A stretch of 41,772 nt of DNA from Halalkalibacter alkaliphilus (GTDB taxonomy: Bacteria > Bacillota > Bacilli > Bacillales > Bacillaceae_D): contig NZ_JAKRYL010000030.1 of assembly GCF_023555415.1 (NCBI RefSeq), positions 1 to 41,772 on the forward strand, read 5' to 3'. Numbering within the stretch: the first letter of the stretch is position 1; every line of letters starts with the position of its first letter. Positions 25,148-33,013 of this stretch are shown one piece after another. Below the pieces are notes generated by a model that was not told the DNA's origin, made no database searches, and saw only the letters and a program-made list of their open reading frames with translations. Both the position numbers and the translations under genes were made by a program.

Positions 25148-25247
25148 TAGGATCATTGACCTCCATACTGGCACTCAAGAGATTTACTTCCGGGAAACCA
25201 GTTAAGCAATATAAAACATAAAAACGATAACGATACAGAAGGGATGG

Positions 25248-25526
25248 ATGAATTTAATGGCTACTGTTACAGCCGGGTTCCAAATTTTACCCAATGGAAA
25301 AGATATGCATACTGGTGGAATAATCCCCGAAGTACTTAATTTAGTGAAAGAATCAGGACTTGAATTTCATATTGGTCCAATGGAAACCGTAATTGAAGGA
25401 GAGTTAGAAGAAGTATTCGAAGTAATTAAGGAAGCACAATTTATTGGAGGTGCACCTGAATGCATTACGAATATAAAGGTGCATTATAAACCAAGCGGTG
25501 TTGCGATAGAGGATAAAATGTATTAG
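25248..25526 (+). CDS. MTH1187/YqgV-family thiamine-binding protein
   Basis: A 92-residue protein of the thiamine-binding (DUF77, YkoF-like fold) family. MATVTAGFQILPNG opens the domain and VKESGLEFHIGPMETVIEGE is typical of the family. Homologues bind thiamine or hydroxymethylpyrimidine in the cytosol. ATG 25248 has AAGGGATGG close upstream; ATG 25257 (MATVTAG) is an alternative start that matches the family N-terminus. There is no TPP riboswitch in front. A strong terminator follows. Confidence 0.88.
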   Translation: MNLMATVTAGFQILPNGKDMHTGGIIPEVLNLVKESGLEFHIGPMETVIEGELEEVFEVIKEAQFIGGAPECITNIKVHYKPSGVAIEDKMY

Positions 25527-25563
25527 AGATACCAAGTAATTAAGAGTACATTTGCATACAAAA

Positions 25564-25606
25564 ACGCTCGGGAATAACATAAGCTTCAATCCCGAGCGTA
25601 CTTTTT
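25564..25606 (+). terminator. Terminator of the thiamine-binding gene
   Basis: ACGCTCGGGA / TCCCGAGCGT, a perfect 10-bp stem followed by ACTTTTTG on the plus strand. Confidence 0.85.
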
Positions 25607-25691
25607 GTGCCGCGAAACCATTATCGTCAGCTAGCATTGTCCGTTATCCCTCCCTTATGCAACGAGAAGAACCACACCATAAAAGCTATCA

Positions 25692-26102
25692 CTAAATAAA
25701 AAACATCATAACCGTTCCAATGATTGTAAGAGCAATGAAATGATACCCTACTGCGATCAAATAAATCGTTGTAGGTTTTTTACTATTTGTTCCTAATCCA
25801 AAGATAAAGTCTTTAGCATAGGCAAGAGCTACTATGATCCCTACTGCACCACCAAGTAATGCTCCATCTACTAAGGTTTGCGCTTGTGATAAATGTAGAA
25901 CGCCATACATTACAATAGAGGTGAATAACGTCACCAAAGTTAGCATCCCATAATTGGGTTGTTCGGGCTTAATATTTAATAGATCTACCCATCGATTTCC
26001 TAACACAGAATAATAGATCATTCCACTTACCATGTATATTATGACTCCGGTTAAGACTGCTAATATCACATAAATCCCTACTTTCACTTTTTTATGAATC
26101 AC
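25692..26102 (-). CDS. DUF1761-like membrane protein
   Basis: A 136-residue protein with four hydrophobic helices (about 8-32, 54-72, 80-100, 112-135). The GVIIYMVSGMIYYSVLG segment in TM1 and the trailing YHFIALTIIGTVMMFF fit DUF1761. The frame opens with GTG at 26102 without a clear ribosome site. A GTG five codons in, or the next ones, are alternatives, so the start is uncertain. It is monocistronic, with no known function. Confidence 0.7.
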   Translation of the reverse strand: MIHKKVKVGIYVILAVLTGVIIYMVSGMIYYSVLGNRWVDLLNIKPEQPNYGMLTLVTLFTSIVMYGVLHLSQAQTLVDGALLGGAVGIIVALAYAKDFIFGLGTNSKKPTTIYLIAVGYHFIALTIIGTVMMFFI

Positions 26103-26227
26103 AGGTCAGAGGTAATTTTGTCATAACTTTATTGAATACTCTTATCCCTTTCCTATTACTTGAAATATATTATCACAAATGATGACCTTTTTGCTGATTC
26201 CTTACCCAAATTAAACTAACATTAAAT

Positions 26228-26255
26228 GAAAAAGACCAAATCCTGAGATTTGATC
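26228..26255 (-). terminator. Terminator of the MerR-TipAS gene
   Basis: Minus strand: GATCAAATC, TCAG loop, GATTTGGTC, then TTTTTC; about 42 bp past the stop codon. Confidence 0.75.
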
Positions 26256-26296
26256 ATAAAACGCCTTATTTGCTATTACTCCGCTCAGCCTGTTAT

Positions 26297-27073
26297 TCAT
26301 GACGTTCCCTCTTTATCCATTCCTAAATAAATCAAAACAGCCTCCCGCAAAAATTGCGTTCCACCTTTAACTGTCTTGTCATAGAAAGCCGTGAAGCGTT
26401 CGTCTGCCACATACATTTCTACAAGACCAGCATGTGCTTCTTTGGAATAGCTAGGCCATGAAAACAAAAGCCACTCTTTGTGCTTTGCAGCTAGCTCCTG
26501 TGCAATATCGGATGCGGGGTCTTGGGTTTCATGTGCTCTTTTAAGCAACACTAAAATTTCAGTTCCTAAGTTCGTCATAGCCTCATAGTCTTCTTGAGAC
26601 ATGCCCCTTAATTTTGCATTGCTATTATTTACAGTATCTTCTCCATATTTTTTACGAATTTCTTCCCCATACTTGTGTTCGTTTTCCTTAATCATCTTCT
26701 CTTTCAGGCCTTCAAATTTTTCTTTGTCCGGCACCGGCTTACCTCCTTGTTTACTTATGATGGTCTTCTCTACCGTCGCCATTAATGTGTCAAGACGGGC
26801 ACGTTTCTTTTCTAAATGGCTGTAATGGTCTTTTAATGCGGCGATTTGATTAAAGGTTGGCTGATTAATTATGTTAATAATCTCATCTAGACTTACTTCT
26901 AATTCGCGATAAAACAAAATCTGTTGCAGCCGGTCTACCTCTTTTTGCCCGTAAATTCGATAACCAGAAGAATTGATTCTTGCCGGCTTCAGTAGTCCAA
27001 TTTGATCATAGTAGCGAAGTGTACGGCTACTAACCCCTGAGAGCTGTGCCAATTTCTTAACTGTATATTCCAT
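26297..27073 (-). CDS. MerR-family regulator with TipAS ligand-binding domain
   Basis: A 258-residue regulator. The MerR HTH lies at about 1-70 (YTVKKLAQLSGVSSRTLRYYDQIG), a dimerisation helix at about 75-115, and a TipAS domain at about 140-258 (AHETQDPASDIAQELAAKH, YVADERFTAFYDK). TipAS proteins such as TipAL and Mta sense toxic or peptide antibiotics and activate efflux or their own gene. I start it at ATG 27073, which has GGGGGG-AAG upstream. The upstream in-frame ATG at 27100 lies within the -10 box and is excluded. It probably autoactivates through the promoter at 27096-27126. No drug pump is next to it. Confidence 0.9.
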   Translation of the reverse strand: MEYTVKKLAQLSGVSSRTLRYYDQIGLLKPARINSSGYRIYGQKEVDRLQQILFYRELEVSLDEIINIINQPTFNQIAALKDHYSHLEKKRARLDTLMATVEKTIISKQGGKPVPDKEKFEGLKEKMIKENEHKYGEEIRKKYGEDTVNNSNAKLRGMSQEDYEAMTNLGTEILVLLKRAHETQDPASDIAQELAAKHKEWLLFSWPSYSKEAHAGLVEMYVADERFTAFYDKTVKGGTQFLREAVLIYLGMDKEGTS

Positions 27074-27095
27074 ATCTTCCCCCCTGACAATTCTT

Positions 27096-27126
27096 ATCAT
27101 AAACCTTTACATTACGTCAGGGTCAA
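27096..27126 (-). promoter_or_regulatory. MerR-type promoter with 19-bp spacer
   Basis: Minus strand: -35 TTGACC (27121-27126), 19-bp spacer, -10 TATGAT (27096-27101). The spacer is partly dyad-symmetric (ACCCTGAC...GTAAAGGT). The over-long spacer and internal dyad are hallmarks of MerR-activated promoters, so the regulator should control itself. The leader is only about 16 nt. Confidence 0.8.
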
Positions 27127-27145
27127 GAGAGAAACTATACTTTCA

Positions 27146-27197
27146 TAAAAAAACGGTCTATCCCAAAAAGGTCTGAATTTGACCATAGGGATAGACC
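27146..27197 (-). terminator. Terminator of the epimerase gene
   Basis: Minus strand: GGTCTATCCC / GGGATAGACC 10-bp stem with a 23-nt loop, followed by a T-run. It lies 25 bp past the stop at 27222. Confidence 0.8.
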
Positions 27198-27221
27198 AGA
27201 AGCTTATGCCCTCAAAAAAAT

Positions 27222-28163
27222 CTAGTTTGTTTCCTTTTCCCTCATCCAATTTATCGTCGCCTCGATGCCTTCTCTGTATGGAGTCCGAGGCAATGAGTTT
27301 ATTTCCTTTTCATATTTCTCACCACTAAGAATGACTGGCTGTTCAGTTAAATACATCATCTCCACCATTTCCCTCATAAAAGGTGAAAAAATACCGATCA
27401 TACGAATCATATTAGTTGATACTGACCTGACCGCTTTTTTGTACCCTGTGATGTCTTTTATAATAGTCATCAACTCTTCCCCTGTTATGGGATGTGTTGA
27501 CGGAACGTTCCAATTTTGATTGTATGTTTCTTCCCGAAGTGCCAATTCAACCATCGCTTTTGCTCCATCGAGGTTGTAGAGATATTCTCTGCCTACGGTC
27601 TTACTTCCAACGAAGTTTGCTTTTTTATTTTTTACGACGTACTTAAGCGTTTCGTGGAGAATGGTATTTCCACAGTTGGGTCCATATAAATCAGGCATAT
27701 GAACAATCAACGTCGGCACATCACTTTCTTTCAATCGACTTTCCATCTCTAACCTTATTTTTCCTTTTTTCGTATGCGGCTCCTTCTTCATCTGCTCGGT
27801 CACCATTTGTTTGTTTTGTCTTCCATATGCGTAGACGTTATCCACCAATGCAATCTTTGCCTTTTTAGCTCTCGCCACATCTAACATAACATCAATACAA
27901 GGAAGATGAGTTTCATCCCAATCTGGATATGGAAAGCTCACGGAATGAAACATTACATCAACACCATTAGCTGCTCGCGTTAATTCACCTTGTTTTAATG
28001 CATCCCCAGGAAAAATGGTTACATTGGATAGGTTCTTATAAAGAGATTCGAGCTTTTCTTTTCCTCTTGAGAAGGCCACTACTTCAATCCCTCTTGAGAG
28101 TAACTCATGAACTAACGCATATCCCATTCCACCTGTTGCCCCAACTACTAATGCTTTTTTCAT
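27222..28163 (-). CDS. NAD(P)-dependent epimerase/dehydratase-like protein (extended SDR)
   Basis: A 313-residue Rossmann protein. The glycine motif VVGATGGMG sits at 6-14 and an NVYAYGR segment lies near the catalytic Tyr region. A SDVPTLIVHMPDLYGP segment and a C-terminal epimerase-like region follow. It is similar to NAD-dependent epimerases of unknown substrate. ATG 28163 is used here; a GTG at 28169 is also possible (AGAGGGGG upstream). The gene lies 62 nt downstream of the TetR gene and has its own copy of the TetR-type operator at 28185-28199, so it is probably the TetR target. Confidence 0.85.
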   Translation of the reverse strand: MKKALVVGATGGMGYALVHELLSRGIEVVAFSRGKEKLESLYKNLSNVTIFPGDALKQGELTRAANGVDVMFHSVSFPYPDWDETHLPCIDVMLDVARAKKAKIALVDNVYAYGRQNKQMVTEQMKKEPHTKKGKIRLEMESRLKESDVPTLIVHMPDLYGPNCGNTILHETLKYVVKNKKANFVGSKTVGREYLYNLDGAKAMVELALREETYNQNWNVPSTHPITGEELMTIIKDITGYKKAVRSVSTNMIRMIGIFSPFMREMVEMMYLTEQPVILSGEKYEKEINSLPRTPYREGIEATINWMREKETN

Positions 28164-28184
28164 TCCCACCTAACCCCCTCTTAA

Positions 28185-28199
28185 TTAACCACTGGTCAA
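28185..28199. promoter_or_regulatory. Putative TetR operator upstream of the epimerase gene
   Basis: TTAACCACTGGTCAA, an imperfect palindrome (one mismatch). It shares 20 of 22 positions in the extended block TTAATTAACCACYGGTYAATAA with the site at 28824. It lies 21 bp before the epimerase start. Confidence 0.75.
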
Positions 28200-28225
28200 T
28201 AATACTAAAAATATATGCTCTAACA

Positions 28226-28804
28226 TCAAGAAGGTTGACTTAGAGCTTTAGCAATAAATATTACGTGTAAGTGAGCAACGTCTTTTGCTTCTTCAAAATT
28301 AGCTACATATCCACGATAATGAGATACAAAACCGTGTAACGAAATAAACGCTGAATAAATCTCACTAATCTTTAATTGCTTATCTGATAAGGATTGAACT
28401 GACTGGGAGAATTTTTGATAACAAAGATTTGCAGCTTCTTGCGATAATCCATCTACCTCGTTATTTCTCATCATAAACATCAGTTCATACTGACTTTGAT
28501 TATTTAAGCCAAACTCAATAAAGCGGAGAAAAATACTTTGAAGTTTAGCCTGAGGCTCACCAGGACCATCAACAAATTCTTCCATCAGCTTATTCAAGTT
28601 CTGAAAATATTCTTTTATCACCGCATAAAATAGTTCTGCTTTGTTTTGAAAATGATAATAAAGCGCACCATGACTACAACCAAGTTGTCTAGCGATACTA
28701 CGCATGGATACTTGATGAAAGTCCTTCTCAACAAATTGAGTTCGTGCTTCATTTATGATCATTTCTTTCGTAAGTTCCTGTGAAGTTGGTTTGCGGGGTG
28801 ACAT
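28226..28804 (-). CDS. TetR-family transcriptional regulator
   Basis: A 192-residue TetR/AcrR regulator. The N-terminal HTH is at about 12-58 (SMRSIARQLGCSHGALYYHFQNKAELF), followed by a helical ligand-binding domain. AAGGAGGAG lies 4-5 nt before the ATG. The perfect palindrome TTAACC-ACC-GGTTAA lies 20 bp upstream of its own start and a near copy precedes the downstream epimerase gene, so autorepression and co-regulation of the epimerase are likely. The inducer is unknown. Confidence 0.92.
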   Translation of the reverse strand: MSPRKPTSQELTKEMIINEARTQFVEKDFHQVSMRSIARQLGCSHGALYYHFQNKAELFYAVIKEYFQNLNKLMEEFVDGPGEPQAKLQSIFLRFIEFGLNNQSQYELMFMMRNNEVDGLSQEAANLCYQKFSQSVQSLSDKQLKISEIYSAFISLHGFVSHYRGYVANFEEAKDVAHLHVIFIAKALSQPS

Positions 28805-28823
28805 AGTCTCCTCCTTAACTTAA

Positions 28824-28838
28824 TTAACCACCGGTTAA
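28824..28838. promoter_or_regulatory. Putative TetR operator upstream of tetR
   Basis: TTAACCACCGGTTAA, a perfect 6-3-6 palindrome 20 bp upstream of the TetR start codon, nearly identical to the site at 28185-28199. Confidence 0.8.
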
Positions 28839-28920
28839 TAAGATTGTAATGTAAAGATATGGATATTTCAAGCGGAATTTCCGGAATTGATGTTTCAATA
28901 TTTCGATTATAAAAAAATCT

Positions 28921-29004
28921 TACTGTCCAAGTTGAGGGATTTTCTGTCGGAACTGTTCAATTTACTGTCCAAACTCGTTAATTTGCTATCCAAGCCCCAA
29001 AATT
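28921..29004. repeat. Four tandem 21-bp degenerate repeats
   Basis: Units at 28921, 28942, 28963 and 28984, each exactly 21 bp, share TACTGTCCAA at the start and AATT or ATT at the end (TACTGTCCAA, TTCTGTCGGA, TACTGTCCAA, TGCTATCCAA). No coding frame or hairpin explains them. The period is two DNA helical turns. The region lies between the TetR upstream region and the Gfo gene cluster. Confidence 0.75.
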
Positions 29005-29065
29005 AAAAGGCTCGACACCAATGCGAACCTTTAATTCTTATAAAAAACCTAGAAAGCCCCCTACA

Positions 29066-29218
29066 CTAAAATAAAAGAGCTCTTACAATCATTGAAATGG
29101 CTTCAATTGATACAAAGATAACTTTTAATAACGTTAAGAACAATAAAACAATTCCCAAAATGCGAATGCTCTTGCTGTCTTTTATTTTACACCATAGATA
29201 TTGACTAACTTTTTTCAC
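29066..29218 (-). CDS. Putative 50-residue membrane peptide
   Basis: The GTG frame at 29218 overlaps the last 14 nt of the Gfo-type gene in another frame. It reads a basic N-terminus (KKVSQYLWCKIKDSKS), then a hydrophobic segment of about 20 residues (IRILGIVLLFLTLLKVIFV) and a short amphipathic tail ending in TAG. No ribosome site is visible, so translation would rely on coupling to the upstream stop. It could also be noncoding. Similar overlapping small proteins exist, but I do not recognise this one. Confidence 0.4.
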   Translation of the reverse strand: MKKVSQYLWCKIKDSKSIRILGIVLLFLTLLKVIFVSIEAISMIVRALLF

Positions 29219-30359
29219 TAGAAGGGAAATTTACTGGCAAAGGACTTGGCCTTTCACAAGTACTGGTAAGAGTATAAAACTTCCCTTTGCTAGAGGATTC
29301 TAGCAGGCCGATCATTGCCTCAAGTGAGTGATAAGCCATTTCAGCACTGGCTCGTTCCGGTCGATGATCACGTATAGCATACGCCATGTCTGCAAGACCT
29401 AATCCGCGAGAGTCTTCATTAAACCCATGTGTAACCTGAACTTCTTCCCATGTCTTTGGACTTTCACTTCTTGGCAACGTACGCCAACGTGATGTTTCAT
29501 TAGTTCTAACTAGTAAAGGCCCCCCAAAGAGATTCGGTCCGTCAAGAGGGTCGACATCAGGAATGAGTAACGTCCCCTTAGACCCATAGACTTCCATCCT
29601 TGGTAGCTCAGAATCCCAAACATCAAAACTAGCCATAATCGTTGCAACGGCCCCATTTTCAAATTGAAAGTTACCAGAAATATGAGTTGGAACTTCTACA
29701 TCAATCGTTTCCCCTAACCTTGACTCAGTATGAACCGCTCTCTCTTCAAAAGTCCTTCTAGCATATCCACAACAACTAGATATCGGACCAAGCAACGAAA
29801 TGAGTGCAGTCATATAATAAGGACCAATATCTAAAAGAGGACCTCCTCCAGGTTTATAGAAAAAATCTGGGTTCGGATGAAATAATTCTGGACCTCGATG
29901 CCCGACAAATGCACTTGCCCCTACAATCTCACCTATTAGTCCCTCATCCATTACTTTTCGAGCGGTTTGGAGTCTTCCGCCTAAAAACGTATCAGGTGCA
30001 CATCCTACACGAAGCCCTTTTTCTTTTGCAAGCTCAATGATTTTTTTCGCGTCTTCTAAATTGGATGCAAGAGGCTTTTCTGTATACACATGCTTCCCTG
30101 CCTCAAGAGCTGCAAGGTTATATTCTGCATGCACCTCTGGTATAGTTAGGTTCAAGATAATATCCAGGTCAGGATCAGCAATTAATTCATCTATCGTACA
30201 AGCCTTTGGAATATTATACTCCTCTGCTTTCCTGTTGGCGTTTTCAATATTACGACTTGCACAAGCCGTAATTTCAATAATATCAAGCGTTTCACATACT
30301 TGAAAATAGATGTCACTTATATCACCACAACCTAGTAGCCCCACTTTGAACGGTTTCAA
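29205..30359 (-). CDS. Gfo/Idh/MocA-family oxidoreductase
   Basis: A 384-residue NAD(P)-dependent dehydrogenase. The Rossmann motif GLLGCGDIS is near residues 7-15, the conserved EKPLASN (catalytic Lys) at about 92-98, and GGGPLLDIGPYY in the middle of the substrate domain. The usual His of the last motif is replaced by Tyr, as in one common subgroup. Typical substrates are sugars or inositols. I start it at TTG 30359, about 7 nt after AGGAGGG. The upstream frame back to 30386 reads through that site. It is monocistronic except for the small overlapping frame at 29066. Confidence 0.9.
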   Translation of the reverse strand: MKPFKVGLLGCGDISDIYFQVCETLDIIEITACASRNIENANRKAEEYNIPKACTIDELIADPDLDIILNLTIPEVHAEYNLAALEAGKHVYTEKPLASNLEDAKKIIELAKEKGLRVGCAPDTFLGGRLQTARKVMDEGLIGEIVGASAFVGHRGPELFHPNPDFFYKPGGGPLLDIGPYYMTALISLLGPISSCCGYARRTFEERAVHTESRLGETIDVEVPTHISGNFQFENGAVATIMASFDVWDSELPRMEVYGSKGTLLIPDVDPLDGPNLFGGPLLVRTNETSRWRTLPRSESPKTWEEVQVTHGFNEDSRGLGLADMAYAIRDHRPERASAEMAYHSLEAMIGLLESSSKGKFYTLTSTCERPSPLPVNFPSSEKS

Positions 30360-30585
30360 ACGAATCCCTCCTGTAACATAAATCATTTAATAAAACTATC
30401 TTTATGAAGATTATAGCTCACAATAAGAAGAAACCTCTTTATAAAATCAAGACTTAACTTTGTATTTTCAAGACTTCATCAGTGTTGAAAGTAAAATTGA
30501 AACACTTCCGCCGCTAACCTTTAATTAAATATTCTATCCAACACTTATCCATAACTCGTATTTTATAATCTCCTAAACAACAAGA

Positions 30586-30692
30586 GGGGTTGTCTAAAAA
30601 GTCGCTACATCTTTTAAAAGCCTTGAAAGAAGTGGGTTTCTCCTCTCTAAACGACTAGCGAACAGAGCTCTTTTACGACTTTTTAGACAGAC
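30586..30692. repeat. MITE-like terminal inverted repeat element
   Basis: Ends GGGTTGTCTAAAAAGTCG and its near-complement CGACTTTTTAGACAGACCC (one mismatch and one gap) bound a 107-bp segment with no frame. The ends resemble terminal repeats of some insertion sequences. No transposase and no clear target duplication are visible. It may also act as a large hairpin. The rest of 30360-30945 is AT-rich with no gene seen. Confidence 0.55.
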
Positions 30693-30945
30693 CCTTACCT
30701 CTAATCAAAATAATGATCTTCAAAGAAGATTACATAGTGTAGATACTTAGAAGTTTAGAGGAATATCCCCTAAGCTTTTTCTATTTAACACTAACGATGA
30801 ATTGTGTGTTATTTTCTTCGCCTTTAACACTTAATTATATATGAATAATCTCCTTTATTTTATTCTTTCACTCAAAGCAAAGAATAAATATGTAAAACAC
30901 AGCCAGACTATATCATTAGATGTTGTACATAAGGAGAGACATTAG

Positions 30946-31941
30946 ATGAATGAAAATCACCACACTCGGTTAACGTCTTCAGAAATTGCCGCACTTTGGA
31001 GTAGTTTTCAAAACAATAGCATGTCGGTCTGTATTTTTAAGTATTTTATAGAAAATGTTGATGACCCAGAAATTGAATCCATCGTTGACTATGCACTTAA
31101 GATATCAGAAAAAAACCTTAGCCAATCGGAAAAAATTCTTAAGGAAGATAACCAGCCAATCCCAGTTGGTTTTTCAAATAAGGATGTAAGTCCCTCTGCT
31201 CCACGCCTATATTCAGATACGTATTATTTGTATTATCTTAAAAACATGGCAAAAGTTGGGCTGTCTGTTTACGGGGTTGCATTGGCAACAAGCGCTAAAC
31301 CAAGCGTCCGAGAATTTTTAAGTCAAGCAATACAATCCTCTACAGATCTATACAATAAAACAGCGGACCTTTTATTATCAAAGGGGCTTTTCGTTAGACC
31401 ACCTTATGTTTCAACTCCTGCTGAAGTAGATTTTATTGATCAAAAGAATTACAAAGGTGGTCTATTAAATATAAATCGTAGACCCGTAAATGTGATTGAG
31501 ATCACCCATGTTTATGCCAATATAGAGACAAACTTAATCGGACAAATTCTTTTAATGGGTCTTGCTCAAGTTGCTAAACCTAAGAATGTTCGTGAATATT
31601 GCTTAAAAGGGGTCGATATAGCCCAAAAACATATAAAAGAATTCTCATCCATTTTAACGAAAGACGATGTTCAAGTCCCAATGCCATCTGACCTTGAAGT
31701 TTCCAACTCAACTTTAGCTCCATTCTCAGAGAAACTAATTATGTTTCAATCATCTCTGCTAATACAGTCAAGTACATCAAACTATGCAACAGCTGCAGCA
31801 GCTAGCTTAAGAACAGATATAAGCACTACATACGTTCGTTTAGCAGCAGAAGTGGCAACCTACGCTAGTAATGGTGTGAACATCATGATTGAGAACAGCT
31901 GGTTAGAAGAACCTCCTCAAACAATTAAACGAGAGCATTAA
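30946..31941 (+). CDS. DUF3231-family protein
   Basis: A 331-residue protein of two similar alpha-helical halves (about 10-165 and 175-325), each of the ferritin-like DUF3231 type. Marks are LTSSEIAALWSSFQNNSMS in the first half and ITHVYANIETNLIGQI in the second, written as short pieces. DUF3231 proteins are common in Bacillaceae and their function is not established. AAGGAGAGAC precedes the ATG. It is monocistronic, with a strong terminator. Confidence 0.85.
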   Translation: MNENHHTRLTSSEIAALWSSFQNNSMSVCIFKYFIENVDDPEIESIVDYALKISEKNLSQSEKILKEDNQPIPVGFSNKDVSPSAPRLYSDTYYLYYLKNMAKVGLSVYGVALATSAKPSVREFLSQAIQSSTDLYNKTADLLLSKGLFVRPPYVSTPAEVDFIDQKNYKGGLLNINRRPVNVIEITHVYANIETNLIGQILLMGLAQVAKPKNVREYCLKGVDIAQKHIKEFSSILTKDDVQVPMPSDLEVSNSTLAPFSEKLIMFQSSLLIQSSTSNYATAAAASLRTDISTTYVRLAAEVATYASNGVNIMIENSWLEEPPQTIKREH

Positions 31942-31942
31942 T

Positions 31943-31981
31943 CAGTCCTATCTTACATTGAGGTAAGATAGGACTGTTTTT
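31943..31981 (+). terminator. Terminator of the DUF3231 gene
   Basis: AGTCCTATCTTAC / GTAAGATAGGACT, a 13-bp stem with loop ATTGAG, followed by GTTTTT. Confidence 0.92.
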
Positions 31982-32054
31982 CATGGATATAGGTCCGTAC
32001 ATTCTACTGACAAAGCGGATATTTTTTATTTATACGTGAATCCCAGCTTGTAAA

Positions 32055-32957
32055 TTAAAGAAATAAAAACAATAAAGGCAAGGTAATCAAGCTTAAGGTG
32101 GTCGTAAGCAATGTTAACAGTGAAACGAAATCAGGATCAACATTAAACTGTAGTGAAAACATTGTTGTATTAGCAGCAGAAGGCATTGCTGAAATAATCA
32201 AGAGAACGGTTCCTAACATTGTACCTAATAGGCCCATTAATGAAATAATTCCTATCATAAATAATGGAGAGATTAAAAGCCTAAGTCCAGCCACTAAACC
32301 AACAGGCGTCCACTCCATCTTCTTAGCTTTAATAGTTGATAGCTGTATACCTAGAACAATCATAATTAAAGGAATTGCTGCTTGAGATAACAAGGTCATT
32401 GTGTCTATAAGAAGGTAAGGTAATGGAACACCAGCAACCTGAAAAAAAATCCCTAAAAAACTTGCGAGTAGAACAGGCATCTTAATGGTCTTAATAAGGG
32501 AACTCTTAAAAGATACATGATCGTCCCCTCCACTAGCAGCAATATAAACGCCGAAAGTGTTCATTACCAAATCCATCATTACCATGATCATGAGCGCATA
32601 CACATATCCATCTTGACCTAATGCAAATAAAACTACAGGGACTCCGTAGTTACCACCATTCATAAATAAACCTGATAGGACCATGGCATGTTTTCTCTTC
32701 CTACTGCTACCCGTTAGACGAGAAATTATAACGATACTTAAATATAAAAGAATATAAAGACTTCCAATAGCAATAAAAATATTTAAATGGTTTCTTGTTA
32801 AAGGGGTCTCATAGAATGCGAGAAACACTAGAATAGGAAAAAAAACGTTAATAGCAACAAAGGATAAGGAGCGAATATCTAGTTGTACTCGTTTCCCTAT
32901 TACAAAACCAAGAGCAAAAACGGAAAAAACAGAAAGGATAATTAGTAAAAAATGAAT
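32055..32957 (-). CDS. AEC-family transporter with non-standard start
   Basis: An auxin-efflux-carrier (AEC) permease with about ten hydrophobic helices. GTG 32828 is the first standard start codon in frame, but it would delete the first helix. The same frame continues upstream to 32957 and gives the expected N-terminal sequence (HFLLIILSVFSVFALGFVIGKR) and family length (300 residues). In that stretch the only candidate starts are ATT 32957 or ATC 32960, about 7-10 nt after GGGGGGTG. The alternative is a one-base deletion in the T6 run at 32947-32952, which would connect GTG 32968 to this frame. It closes the metabolic cluster and may export or import an organic acid. Confidence 0.75.
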   Translation of the reverse strand: MHFLLIILSVFSVFALGFVIGKRVQLDIRSLSFVAINVFFPILVFLAFYETPLTRNHLNIFIAIGSLYILLYLSIVIISRLTGSSRKRKHAMVLSGLFMNGGNYGVPVVLFALGQDGYVYALMIMVMMDLVMNTFGVYIAASGGDDHVSFKSSLIKTIKMPVLLASFLGIFFQVAGVPLPYLLIDTMTLLSQAAIPLIMIVLGIQLSTIKAKKMEWTPVGLVAGLRLLISPLFMIGIISLMGLLGTMLGTVLLIISAMPSAANTTMFSLQFNVDPDFVSLLTLLTTTLSLITLPLLFLFL

Positions 32958-32983
32958 GATTGATTCACACCCCCCAACTCAAG

Positions 32984-33003
32984 AAAACCAGCATTTGCTG
33001 GTT
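32984..33003 (-). terminator. Terminator-like hairpin after the ABM gene
   Basis: Minus strand: AACCAGC, AAAT loop, GCTGGTT, then TTCTTG. It lies 10 bp past the ABM stop and just before the AEC frame. The T-run is imperfect, so it may only attenuate read-through into the AEC gene. Confidence 0.5.
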
Positions 33004-33013
33004 CACAGTTCTC

